Shown: positions 36,528 through 48,740 of the stretch, piece by piece | Position numbering within the stretch: the stretch's first letter is position 1 | Layout: every line of letters begins with the position of its first letter | Source of the DNA: Harmonia axyridis | Lineage: Eukaryota; Arthropoda; Insecta; Coleoptera; Coccinellidae | Length of the DNA: 64,000 nt | Direction: 5' to 3' | Assembly (NCBI RefSeq): GCF_914767665.1 | Contig: NC_059502.1 | Coordinates: 43,139,812 to 43,203,811 of the forward strand | Notes under the pieces: generated by a model | Told to the model about the DNA's origin: nothing | The model's database searches: none | The model's input: the letters and a program-made list of their open reading frames with translations, nothing else | Program-made: the position numbers and the translations under genes

Positions 36528-39307
36528 TTATACCAAAGTGGTTTCTTTAGACACGCGTGTCAAGCTTTCGTCCCTGTGCAATACGATGAAAAGTGTTAGA
36601 ATGAGAAACATTGAAGGAAATAACAAACAAATGAAATCAACATTAGAAGTCAGTCGTGCATTTGTGGTTACAGCAGCAATTGACCTTACCACGTGGGAGA
36701 TTATAGCTACCTGCGTGACATCCGAGTCCAAGATAATCAACAATGTGGAATGGCTTACTCGGATAATTGTTCATTAAACAAAAAGAAGGGAATAAGAACA
36801 GTCCCTTATACCAAAGTGGTTTCCTTAGACACCTGTGTCAAGCTTTCGTCCCTGTGCAATACGATGAAAAGTGTTAGAATGAGAAACATTGAAGAAAATA
36901 ACAAACGAATGAAATCAACAACAGAAGTCAGTCGTGCATTTGTGGTTACAGCAGCAATTGACCTTACCACGTGGGAGATTATAGCTACCTGCGTGACATC
37001 CGAGTCCAAGAAAATCAACAATGTGGAACGGCTTACTTGGATAATTGTTTATTAAACAAAAAGAATTGAATAAGAACAGTCCCTTATACCAAAGTGGTTT
37101 CCTTAGACACGCGTGTCAAGCTTTCGTCCCTGTGCAATACGATGAAAAGTGTTAGAATGAGAAACATAGAAGGAAATAACAAACAAATGAAATCAACAAC
37201 AGAAGTCAGTCGTGCATTTGTGGTTACAGCAGCAATTGACCTTACCACGTGGGAGATTATAGCTACCTGCGTGACATCCGAGTCCAAGATAATCAACAAT
37301 GAAGAATGGCTTACTTGGATAATTGTTCATTAAACAAAAAGAAGGGAATAAGAACAGTCCCTTATACCAAAGTGGTTTCCTTAGACACCTGTGTCAAGCT
37401 TTCGTTCCTGTGCAATACGATGGAAAGTGTTAGAATGAGAAACATAGAAGGAAATAACAAACAAATGAAATCAACAACAGAAGTCAGTCGTGCATTTGTG
37501 GTTACAGCAGCAATTGACCTTACCACGTGGGAGATTATAGCTACCTGCGTGACATCCGAGTCCGAGAAAATCAACAATGTGGAATGGCCTACTTGGATAA
37601 TTGTTCATTAAACAAAACGATGGGAACAAGAACAGTCCCTTATACCAAAGTGGTTTCCTTAGACACGCGTGTCAAGCTTTCGTCCCTGTGCAATACGATG
37701 AAAAGTGTTAGAATGAGAAACATAGAAGGAAATAACAAACAAATGAAATCAACAACAGAAGTCAGTCGTGCATTTGTGGTTACAGCAGCAATTGACCTTA
37801 CCACGTGGGAGATTATAGCTACCTGCGTGACATCCGAGTCCAAGATAATCAACAATGTGGAATGGCTTACTTGGATAATTGTTCATTAAACAAAAAGAAG
37901 GGAATAAGAACAGTCCCTTATACCAAAGTGGTTTCCTTAGACACCTGTGTCAAGCTTTCGTTCCTGTGCAATACGATGAAAAGTGTTAGAATGAGAAACA
38001 TAGAAGGAAATAACAAACAAATGAAATCAACAACAGAAGTCAGTCGTGCATTTGTGGTTACAGCAGCAATTGACCTTACCACGTGGGAGATTATAGCTAC
38101 CTGCGTGACATCCGAGTCCAAGAAAATCAACAATGTGGAATGGCTTACTTGGATAATTGTTCATTAAACAAAAAGAAGGGAATAAGAACAGTCCCTCATA
38201 CCAAAGTGGTTTCCTTAGACACCTTTGTCAAGCTTTCGTTCCTGTGCAATACGATGAAAAGTGTTAGAATGAGAAACATAGAAGGAAATAACAAACAAAT
38301 GAAATCAACAACAGAAGTCAGTCGTGCATTTGTGGTTACAGCAGCAATTGACCTTACCACGTGGGAGATTATAGCTACCTGCGTGACATCCGAGTCCAAG
38401 AAAATCAACAATGTGGAATGGCTTACTTGGATAATTGTTCATTAAACAAAACGAAGGGAATAAGAACAGTCCCTTATACCAAAGTGGTTTCTTTAGACAC
38501 GCGTGTCAAGCTTTCGTCCCTGTGCAATACGATGAAAAGTGTTAGAATGAGAAACATTGAAGGAAATAACAAACAAATGAAATCAACATTAGAAGTCAGT
38601 CGTGCATTTGTGGTTACAGCAGCAATTGACCTTACCACGTGGGAGATTATAGCTACCTGCGTGACATCCGAGTCCAAGATAATCAACAATGTGGAATGGC
38701 TTACTCGGATAATTGTTCATTAAACAAAAAGAAGGGAATAAGAACAGTCCCTTATACCAAAGTGGTTTCCTTAGACACCTGTGTCAAGCTTTCGTTCCTG
38801 TGCAATACGATGAAAAGTGTTAGAATGAGAAACATAGAAGGAAATAACAAACAAATGAAATCAACAACAGAAGTCAGTCGTGCATTTGTGGTTACAGCAG
38901 CAATTGACCTTACCACGTGGGAGATTATAGCTACCTGCGTGACATCCGAGTCCAAGAAAATCAACAATGTGGAATGGCTTACTTGGATAATTGTTCATTA
39001 AACAAAACGAAGGGAATAAGAACAGTCCCTTATACCAAAGTGGTTTCCTTAGATACGCGTGTCAAGCTTTCGTCCCTGTGCAATACGATGAAAAGTGTTA
39101 GAATGAGAAACATAGAAGGAAATAACAAACAAATGAAATCAACAACAGAAGTCAGTCGTGCATTTGTGGTTACAGCAGCAATTGACCTTACCACGTGGGA
39201 GATTATAGCTACCTGCGTGACATTCGAGTCCAAGAAAATCAACAATGTGGAATTGCTCACTTGGATAATTGTTGATTGAACAAAAAGAAGGGAATAAGAA
39301 CAGTCCC
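36528..39307 (+). repeat. Zone C': second CACCTG-type block
   Basis: Ten monomers run every 278 bp from 36528 to 39030, in the same order as 30696-33198 within the 21-mer. The first unit differs in its front (tttctttagacacgcg) and shares its rear, with the diagnostic gcttactcgg near 36757. Confidence 0.88.
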
Positions 39308-42113
39308 TTATACCAAAGTGGTTTCCTTAGACACGTGTGTCAAGCTTTCGTCCCTGTGCAATACGATGAGAAGTGTTAGAATGAGAAACATTGAAGGAAA
39401 TAACAAACAAATGAAATCAACATTAGAAGTCAGTCGTGCATTTGTGGTTACAGCAGCAATTGACCTTACCACGTGGGAGATTATAGCTACCTTCGTGACA
39501 TCCGAGTCCAAGATAATCAACAATGTGGAATGGCCTACTTGGATAATTGTTGATTAAACAAAAAAAGAGAATAAGAACAGTCCCTTATACCAAAGTGGTT
39601 TCCTTAGACACGTGTGTCAAGCTTTCGTCCCTGTGCAATACGATGAAATGTGTTAGAATGAGAAACATAGAAGGAAATAACAAACAAATGAAATCAACAA
39701 CAGAAGTCAGTCGTGCATTTGTGGTTACAGCAGCAATTGACCTTACCACGTGGGAGATAATAGCTACCTGCGTGACATTCGAGTCCAAGAAAATCAACAA
39801 TGTGGAATGGCTTACTTGGATAATTGTTGATTGAACAAAAAGAAGGGAATAAAAACAGTCCCTCATACCAAAGTGGTTTCCTTAGACACGTGTGCCAAGC
39901 TTTCGTCCCTGTGCAATAAGATGAGAAGTGTTAGAATGAGAAACATTGAAGGAAATAACAAACAAATGAAATCAACATTAGAAGTCAGTCGTGCATTTGT
40001 GGTTACAGCAGCAATTGACCTTACCACGTGGGAGATTATAGCTACCTTCGTGACATCCGAGTCCAAGATAATCAACAATGTGGAATGGCCTACTTGGATA
40101 ATTGTTGATTAAACAAAAAAAGAGAATAAGAACAGTCCCTTATACCAAAGTGGTTTCCTTAGACACGTGTGTCAAGCTTTCGTCCCTGTGCAATACGATG
40201 AAATGTGTTAGAATGAGAAACATAGAAGGAAATAATAAACAAATGAAATCAACAACAGAAGTCAGTCGTGCATTTGTGGTTACAGCAGCAATTGACCTTA
40301 CCACGTGGGAGATAATAGCTAACTGCGTGACATTCGAGTCCAAGAAAATCAACAATGTGGAATGGCTTACTTGGATAATTGTTGATTGAACAAAAAGAAG
40401 GGAATAAAAACAGTCCCTCATACCAAAGTGGTTTCCTTAGACACGTGTGCCAAGCTTTCGTCCCTGTGCAATAAGATGAGAAGTGTTAGAATGAGAAACA
40501 TTGAAGGAAATAACAAACAAATGAAATCAACATTAGAAGTCATTCGTGCATTTGTGTTTACAGCAGCAATTGACCTTACCACGTGGGAGATTATAGCTAC
40601 CTGCGTGACATCCGAGTCCAAGAAAATCAACAATGTGGAATGGCCTACTTGGATAAGTGTTGATTAAACAAAAAAAAAAATAAGAACAGTCCCTTATACC
40701 AAAGTGGTTTCCTTAGACACGTGTGTCAAGCTTTCGTCCCTGTGCAATACGATGAGAAGTGTTAGAATGAGAAACATTGAAGGAAATAACAAACAAATGA
40801 AATCAACAACAGAAGTCAGTCGTGCATTTGTGGTTACAGCAGCAATTGACCTTACCACGTGGGAGCTTATAGCTACCTGCGTGACATCCGAGTCCAAGAA
40901 AATCAACAATGTGGAATGGCCTACTTGGATAAGTGTTGATTAAACAAAAAAAATAAATAAGAACAGTCCCTTATACCAAAGTTGTTCCCTTAGACACGTG
41001 TGTCAAGCTTTCGTCCCTGTGCAATACGATGAGAAGTGTTAGAATGAGAAACATTGAAGGAAATAACAAACAAATGAAATCAACAACAGAAGTCAGTCGT
41101 GCATTTGTGGTTACAGCAGCAATTGACCTTACCACGTGGGAGCTTATAGCTACCGGCGTGACATCCGAGTCCAAGAAAATCAACAATGTGGAATGGCTTA
41201 CTTGGATAATTGTTCATTAAACAAAAAGAAGGGAATAAGAACAGTCCCTTATACCGAAGTGGTTTCCTTAGACACGTGTGTCAAGCTTTCGTCCCTGTGC
41301 AATACGATGTGAAGTGTTAGAATGAGAAACATTGAAGGAAATAACAAAAAAATGAAATCAACAACAGAAGTCAGTCGTGCATTTGTGGTTACAGCAGCAA
41401 TTGACCTTACCACGTGGGAGATTATAGCTACCTGCGTGACATCCGAGTCCAAGAAAATCAACAATGTGGAATGGCCTACTTGGATAATTGTTGATTAAAC
41501 AAAAAAAAAAAATAAGAACAGTCCCTTATACCGAAGTGGTTTCCTTAGACACGTGTGTAAAGCTTTCGTCCCTGTGCAATACGATGAGAAGTGTTAGAAT
41601 GAGAAACATTGAAGGAAATAACAAACAAATGAAATCAACATTAGAAGTCAGTCGTGCATTTGTGGTTACAGCAGCAATTGACCTTACCAATTGAGAGATT
41701 GTAGCTACATGCGTGACATCCGAGTCCAAGAAAATCAACAATGTGGAATGGCTTACTTGGATAATTGTTGATTTAACAAAAAAAAGGGAATAAGAACAGT
41801 CCCTCATACCAAAGTGGTTTTCTCAGACATGTGTGTCAAGCTTTCGTCCCTGTGCAATACGATGAAAAGTGTTAGAATGAGAAACATAGAAGGAAAAAAC
41901 AAACAAATGAAATCAACAACAGAAGTCAGTCGTGCATTTGTGGTTACAGCAGCAATTGACCTTTCCACGTGGGAGATTATAGATAGCTGCATGACATCCT
42001 AGTCCAAGAAAATCAACAATGTGGAATGGCTTACTTGGATAATTGTTCATCAAAAAGAAAAAAGGGAAGAAGAGCAGTCCCTCATACCAAAGTGGTTTCC
42101 TTAGACACGTGTG
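36573..42113 (+). repeat. 21-mer higher-order repeat, copy 2
   Basis: Monomer starts 36806 to 42082 parallel 30974 to 36250 one for one, including the same non-278 spacings (277, 276). Copies 1 and 2 are not directly abutting: 36282-36572 (rear of the 36250 unit, front of 36528) has no counterpart at shift 5832 but does match 44333-44623. So the joint was later altered, or the duplication arose by a more complex exchange. Confidence 0.92.
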
Positions 42114-44578
42114 TCAAGCTTTCGTCACTGTGCAATACGATGAAAAATGTTAGAATGAGAAACATTGAAGAAAATAACAAACGAATGAAATCAACAACAG
42201 AAGTCAGTCGTGCATTCGTGGTAACAGCAGCAATTGACCTTACCACGTGGGAGATTACAGCTACCTGCGTGACATCCGAGCCCAAGAAAATCAACAATGT
42301 GGAACGGCTTACTTGGATTATTGTTCATTAAACAAAAAGAAGGGAATAAGAACAGTTCCTTATACCAAAGTGGTTTCCTTAGACACGTGTGTCAAGCTTT
42401 CGTCCCTGTGCAATACGATGAAAAGTGTTAGAATGAGAAACATTAAAGGAAATAACAAACAAATGAAATCAACAACAGAAGTCAGTCGTGCATTTGTGGT
42501 TACAGCAGCAATTGACCTCACCACGTGGGAGAATATAGCTACCTGCGTGACATCCGAGTCCAAGAAAATCAACAATGTGGAATGGCTTACTTGGATAATT
42601 GTTCATTAAACAAAAAGAAGGGAATAAGAACAGTCCCTTATACCAAAGTGGTTTCCTTAGACACGCGTGTCAAGCTTTCGTCCTTGTGCAATACGATGAA
42701 AAGTGTTAGAATGAGAAACATTGAAGAAAATAACAAACGAATGAAATCAACAACAGAAGTCAGTCGTGCATTTGTGGTTACAGCAGCAATTGACCTTACC
42801 ACGTGGGAGATTATAGCTACCTGCGTGACATCCGAGTCCAAGAAAATCAACAATGTGGAATGGCCTACTTGGATAAGTGTTGATTAAACAAAAAAAAAAA
42901 TAAGAACAGTCCCTTATACCAAAGTGGTTTCCTTAGACACGTGTGTCAAGCTTTCGTCCCTGTGCAATACGATGAGAAGTGTTAGAATGAGAAACATTGA
43001 AGGAAATAACAAACAAATGAAATCAACAACAGAAGTCAGTCGTGCATTTGTGGTTACAGCAGCAATTGACCTTACCACGTGGGAGCTTAGAGCTACCTGC
43101 GTGACATCCGAGTCCAAGAAAATCAACAATGTTGAATGGCCTACTTGGATAAGTGTTGATTAAACAAAAAAAATAAATAAGAACAGTCCCTTATACCAAA
43201 GTTGTTCCCTTAGACACGTGTGTCAAGCTTTCGTCCCTGTGCAATACGATGAGAAGTGTTAGAATGAGAAACATTGAAGGAAATAACAAACAAATGAAAT
43301 CAACAACAGAAGTCAGTCGTGCATTTGTGGTTACAGCAGCAATTGACCTCACCACGTGGGAGCTTATAGCTACCGGCGTGACATCCGAGTCCAAGAAAAT
43401 CAACAATGTAGAATGGCTTACTTGGATAATTGTTCATTAAACAAAAAGAAGGGAATAAGAACAGTCCCTTATACCGAAGTGGTTTCCTTAGACACGTGTG
43501 TCAAGCTTTCGTCCCTGTGCAATACGATGTGAAGTGTTAGAATGAGAAACATTGAAGGAAATAACAAAAAAATGAAATCAACAACTGAAGTCAGTCGTGC
43601 ATTTGTGGTTACAGCAGCAATTGACCTTACCACGTGGGAGATTATAGCTACCTGCGTGACATCCGAGTCCAAGAAAATCAACAATGTGGAATGGCCTACT
43701 TGGATAATTGTTGATTAAACAAAAAAAAAAATAAGAACAGTCCCTTATACCAAAGTGGTTTCCTTAGACACGTGTGTAAAGCTTTCGTCCCTGTGCAATA
43801 CGATGAGAAGTGTTAGAATGAGAAACATTGAAGGAAATAACAAACAAATGAAATCAACATTAGAAGTCAGTCGTGCATTTGTGGTTACAGCAGCAATTGA
43901 CCTTACCAATTGAGAGATTGTAGCTACATGCGTGACATCCGAGTCCAAGAAAATCAACAATGTGGAATGGCTTACTTGGATAATTGTTGATTAAACAAAA
44001 AAAAGGGAATAAGAACAGTCCCTCATACCGAAGTGGTTTTCTCAGACATGTGTGTCAAGCTTTCGTCCCTGTGCAATACGATGAAAAGTGTTAGAATGAG
44101 AAACATAGAAGGAAAAAACAAACAAATGAAATCAACAACAGAAGTCAGTCGTGCATTTGTGGTTACAGCAGCAATTGACCTTTCCACGTGGGAGATTATA
44201 GATAGCTGCATGACATCCTAGTCCAAGAAAATCAACAATGTGGAATGGCTTACTTGGATAATTGTTCATCAAAAAGAAAAAAGGGAAGAAGAGCAGTCCC
44301 TCATACCAAAGTGGTTTCCTTAGACACGTGTGCCAAGCTTTCGTCCCTGTGCAATAAGATGAGAAGTGTTAGAATGAGAAACATTGAAGGAAATAACAAA
44401 CAAATGAAATCAACATTAGAAGTCATTCGTGCATTTGTGTTTACAGCAGCAATTGACCTTACCACGTGGGAGATTATAGCTACCTGCGTGACATCCGAGT
44501 CCAAGAAAATCAACAATGTGGAATGGCTTACTTGGATAATTGTTCATTAAACAAAACGAAGGGAATAAGAACAGTCCC
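39308..44578 (+). repeat. Zone D': second A-tract block plus local extra copy
   Basis: Nineteen monomers start at 39308, 39585, 39863, 40140, 40418, 40694, 40971, 41249, 41526, 41804, 42082, 42360, 42638, 42914, 43191, 43469, 43745, 44023 and 44301. The first ten belong to 21-mer copy 2. The three at 42082-42913 (cgtcactg, cattaaagg, cgtccttg) are a separate insert. The six from 42914 repeat 34862-36527 (and 40694 onward) with private changes such as gcttagagc (43087). Confidence 0.88.
42914..44578 (+). repeat. Extra copy of the last six zone D monomers
   Basis: The order 42914, 43191, 43469, 43745, 44023, 44301 equals 34862, 35139, 35417, 35694, 35972, 36250 (shift 8052, or 8051 after the shorter A-tract at about 43730). 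It keeps gtcattcgtgc and caaaaagaaaaaaggg. The following front at 44579 also equals 36528, so this is closer to copy 1 than to copy 2. Confidence 0.82.
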
Positions 44579-45134
44579 TTATACCAAAGTGGTTTCTTTA
44601 GACACGCGTGTCAAGCTTTCGTCCCTGTGCAATACGATGAAAAGTGTTAGAATGAGAAACATTGAAGGAAATAACAAACGAATGAAATCAACAACAGGAG
44701 TCAGTCGTGCATTTGTGGTTACAGCAGCAATTGACCTTACCACGTGGGAGATTACAGCTACCTGCGTGACATCCGAGCCCAAGAAAATGAACAATGTGGA
44801 ACGGCTTACTTGGATAATTGTTCATTAAACGAAAAGAAGGGAATAAGAACAGTCCCTTATACCAAAGTTGTTTCCTTAGACACGCGTGTCAAGCTTTCGT
44901 CCCTGTGCAATACGATGAAAAGTGTTAGAATGAGAAACATAGAAGGAAATAACAAACAAATGAAATCAACAACAGAAGTCAGTCGTGCATTTGTGGTTAC
45001 AGCAGCAATTGACCTTACCACGTAAAAGATAATAGCTACCTGCGTGTCATCCGAGTCCAAGAAAATCAACAATGTGGAATGGCTTACTTGGATAATTGTT
45101 CATTAAACAAAAAAAAGGGAATAAGAACAGTCCC

Positions 45135-48100
45135 TTATACCAAAGTGGTTTCCTTAGACACGCGTGTCAAGCTTTCGTCCCTGTGCAATACGATGAAAAG
45201 TGTTAGAATGAGAAACATTGAAGGAAATAACAAACCAATGAAATCAACAACAGAAGTCAGTCGTGCATTTGTGGTTACAGCAGCAATTGACCTCACCACG
45301 TTACAGATTATAGCTACCTGCGTGTCATCCGAGTCCAAGAAAATCAACAATGTGGACTGGCTTACTTGGATAATTGATCATCATACAGAAAGAAGGGAAT
45401 AAGAACAGTCCCTTATACCAAAGTGGTTTCCTTAGACACGCGTGTCAAGCTTTCGTCCCTGTGCAATACGATGAAAAGTGTTAAAATGAGAAACATTGAA
45501 GAAAATAACAAACGAATGAAATCAACAACAGAAGTCAGTCGTGCATTTGTGGTTACAGCAGCAATTGACCTTACCACGTGGGAGATTATAGCTACCTGCG
45601 TGACATCCGAGTCCAAGAAAATCAACAATGTGGAACGGCTTACTTGGATAATTGTTCATTAAACAAAAAGAATTCAATAAGAACAGTCCCTTATACCAAA
45701 GTCGTATCCTTAGACACGCGTGTCAAGCTTTCGTCCCTGTGCAATACGATGAAAAGTGTTAGAATGAGAAACATTGAAGAAAATAACAAACGAATGAAAT
45801 CAACAACAGAAGTCAGTCGTGCATTTGTGGTTACAGCAGCAATTGACCTTACCACGTAAAAGATAATAGCTACCTGCGTGTCATCCGAGTCCAAGAAAAT
45901 CAACAATGTGGAATGGCTTACTTGGATAATTGTTCATTAAACAAAAAGAAGGGAATAAGAACAGTCCCTTATACCAAAGTGGTTTCCTTAGACACGCGTG
46001 TCAAGCTTTCGTCCCTGTGCAATACGATGAAAAGTGTTAGAATGAGAAACATTGAAGAAAATAACAAACGAATGAAATCAACAACAGAAGTCAGTCGTGC
46101 ATTTGTGGTTACAGCAGCAATTGACCTTACCACGTGGGAGATTATAGCTACCTGCGTGACATCCGAGTCCAAGAAAATCAACAATGTGGAACGGCTTACT
46201 TGGATAATTGTTCATTAAACAAAAAGAATTGAATAAGAACAGTCCCTTATACCAAAGTCGTATCCTTAGACACGTGTGTCAAGCTTTCGTCCCTGTGCAA
46301 TACGATGAGAAGTGTTAGAATGAGAAACATTGAAGGAAATAACAAACAAATGAAATCAACAACAGAAGTCAGTCGTGCATTTGTGGTTACAGCAGCAATT
46401 GACCTTACCACGTTACAGATTATAGCTACCTGCGTGTCATCCGAGTCCAAGAAAATCAACAATGTGGACTGGCTTACTTGGATAATTGATCATCATACAG
46501 AAAGAAGGGAATAAGAACAGTCCCTTATACCGATGTGGTTTCCATAGACACGTGTGTCAAGCTTTCGTCCCTGTGCAATACGATGAAAAGTGTTAGAATG
46601 AGAAACATTGAAGGAAATAACAAACAAATGAAATCAACATTAGAAGTCAGTCGTGCATTTGTGGTTACAGCAGCAATTGACCTTACCACGTGGGAGATTA
46701 TAGCTACCTGCGTGACATCCGAGTCCAAGATAATCAACAATGTGGAATGGCCTACTTGGATAATTGTTGATTAAACAAAAAAAAGAGAATAAGAACATTC
46801 CCTTCTACCAAAGTGGTTCCTTTAGACACGTGTGTCAAGCTTTCGTCCCTTTGCAATACGATGAGAAGTGTTAGAATGAGAAACATTGAAGGAAATAACA
46901 AACAAATGAAATCAACATTAGAAGTCAGTCGTGCATTTGTGGTTACAGCAGCAATTGACCTTACCACGTGGGAGATAATAGCTACCTGCGTGACATCCGA
47001 GTCCAAGAAAATCAACAATGTGGAATGGCCTACTTGAATAATTGTTGATTAAACAAAAAAAAAAATAAGAACAGTCCCTTATACCAGAGTGGTTTCCTTA
47101 GACACGTGTGTCAAGCTTTCGTCCCTGTGCAATACGATGAAAAGTGTTAGAATGAGAAACATAGAAGGAAATAACAAACGAATGAAATCAACAACAGAAG
47201 TTAGTCGTGCATTTGTGGTTACAGCAGCAATTGACCTTACCACGTGGGAGATGATAGCTACCAGCGTGACATCCGAGTCCAAGAAAATCAACAATGTGGA
47301 ATGGCTTACTTGGATAATTGTTGATTGAACAAAAAGAAGGGAATAAGAACAGTCCCTCATACCAAAGTGGTTTTCTTAGACACGTGTGTCAAGCTTTCGT
47401 CCCTGTGCAATACGATGAAAAGTGTTAGAATGAGAAACATTGAAGGAAATAACAAACAAATGAAATCAACAACAGAAGTCAGTCGTGCATTTGTGGTTTC
47501 AGCAGCAATTGACCTTACCACGTGGGAGATTATAGCTACCTGCGTGACATCCGAGTCCAAGAAAATCAACAATGTGGAATGACCTACTTGGATAATTGAT
47601 CATTATACAGAAAGAATGAAGTGAGAACAGTCCCTTATACGAATGTGGTTTCCATAGACACGTGTGTCAAGCTTTCGTCCCTGTGCAATACGATGAAAAG
47701 TGTAAGAATGAGAAACATAGAAGGAAAAAACAAACAAATGAAATCAACAACAGAAGTCAGTCGTGCATTTGTGGTTACAGGAGCAATTGACCTTACCACG
47801 TGGGAGATTCTAGCTACCTGCGTGACATCCGAGTCCAAGAAAATCAACAATGTGGAATGGCCCACTTAGATAATTGTTGATCAAACAAAAAAAAGGGAAT
47901 AAGAACAGTCCCTTATACCAAAGTGGTTTCCTAAGACACGCGTGTCAAGCTTTCGTCCCTGTGCAATACGATGAAAAGTGTTAGAATGAGAAACATTGAA
48001 GAAAATAACAAACGAATGAAATCAACATTAGAAGTCAGTCGTGCATTTGCGGTTACAGCAGCAATTGACCTTACCACGTGGGAGATTATAGCGTGACATC

Positions 48101-48740
48101 CGAGTCCAAGAAAATCAACAATGTGGAATGGCCCACTTAGATAATTGTTGATCAAACAAAAAAAAGGGAATAAGAACAGTCCCTTATACCAAAGTGGTTT
48201 CCTAAGACACGCGTGTCAAGCTTTCGTCCCTGTGCAATACGATGAAAAGTGTTAGAATGAGAAACATTGAAGAAAATAACAAACGAATGAAATCAACAAC
48301 AGAAGTCAGTCGTGCATTTGTGGTTACAGCAGCAATTGACCTTACCACGTAAAAGATAATAGCTACCTGCGTGTCATCCGAGTCCAAGAAAATCAACAAT
48401 GTGGAATGGCTTACTTGGATAATTGTTCATTAAACAAAAAGAAGGGAATAAGAACAGTCCCTTATACCAAAGTGGTTTCCTTAGACACGCGTGTCAAGCT
48501 TTCGTCCCTGTGCAATACGATGAAAAGTGTTAGAATGAGAAACATTGAAGAAAATAACAAACGAATGAAATCAACAACAGAAGTCAGTCGTGCATTTGTG
48601 GTTACAGCAGCAATTGACCTTACCACGTAATAGATAATAGCTACCTGCGTGTCATCCGAGTCCAAGAAAATCAACAATGTGGAATGGCTTACTTGGATAA
48701 TTGTTCATTAAACAAAAAAAAAGGGAATAAGAACAGTCCC
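45135..48740 (+). repeat. 13-mer higher-order repeat (3606 bp), copy E1
   Basis: Thirteen monomers precede recurrence of the same order at 48741. The pairwise differences from copy E2 are few: agaagtg/aaaagtg (46306/49912), caccttacc/ctcaccacg near 46700/50010, ccaaagtggttcc/cccaagtggtttc (46807/50413), ttagtcg/cagtcg (near 47202/50808), aaaaagaagg/aaaaaaaagg (47331/50937) and gacctact/gacttact (47582/51188). Confidence 0.86.
47913..48183 (+). repeat. 271-bp monomer with 7-bp deletion (E lineage marker)
   Basis: The unit reads attatagcgtgac where others read attatagctacctgcgtgac. The lost 7 bp lie between two gc dinucleotides, so slippage at a 2-bp identity is a simple explanation. The same change occurs at 51696-51698 and 60300-60302, each time in the eleventh unit of the E block, which proves common descent of the three blocks. 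Confidence 0.85.

Larger units (their letters stand above)
44579..48740 (+). repeat. Zone E1: first copy of the 13-mer block
   Basis: Fifteen monomers start at 44579, 44857, 45135, 45413, 45691, 45969, 46247, 46525, 46803, 47079, 47357, 47635, 47913, 48184 and 48462. Marks include aaccaatg (45235), gttaaaatg, an EcoRI site (45670), ccttctacc with cctttgcaat (46803 unit), ccagcgtgac (47262), gtttcagc (47497), aggagcaat with gattctagc (47635 unit) and a 7-bp deletion near 48091. The linker gttgatcaaac appears here first. Confidence 0.9.
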
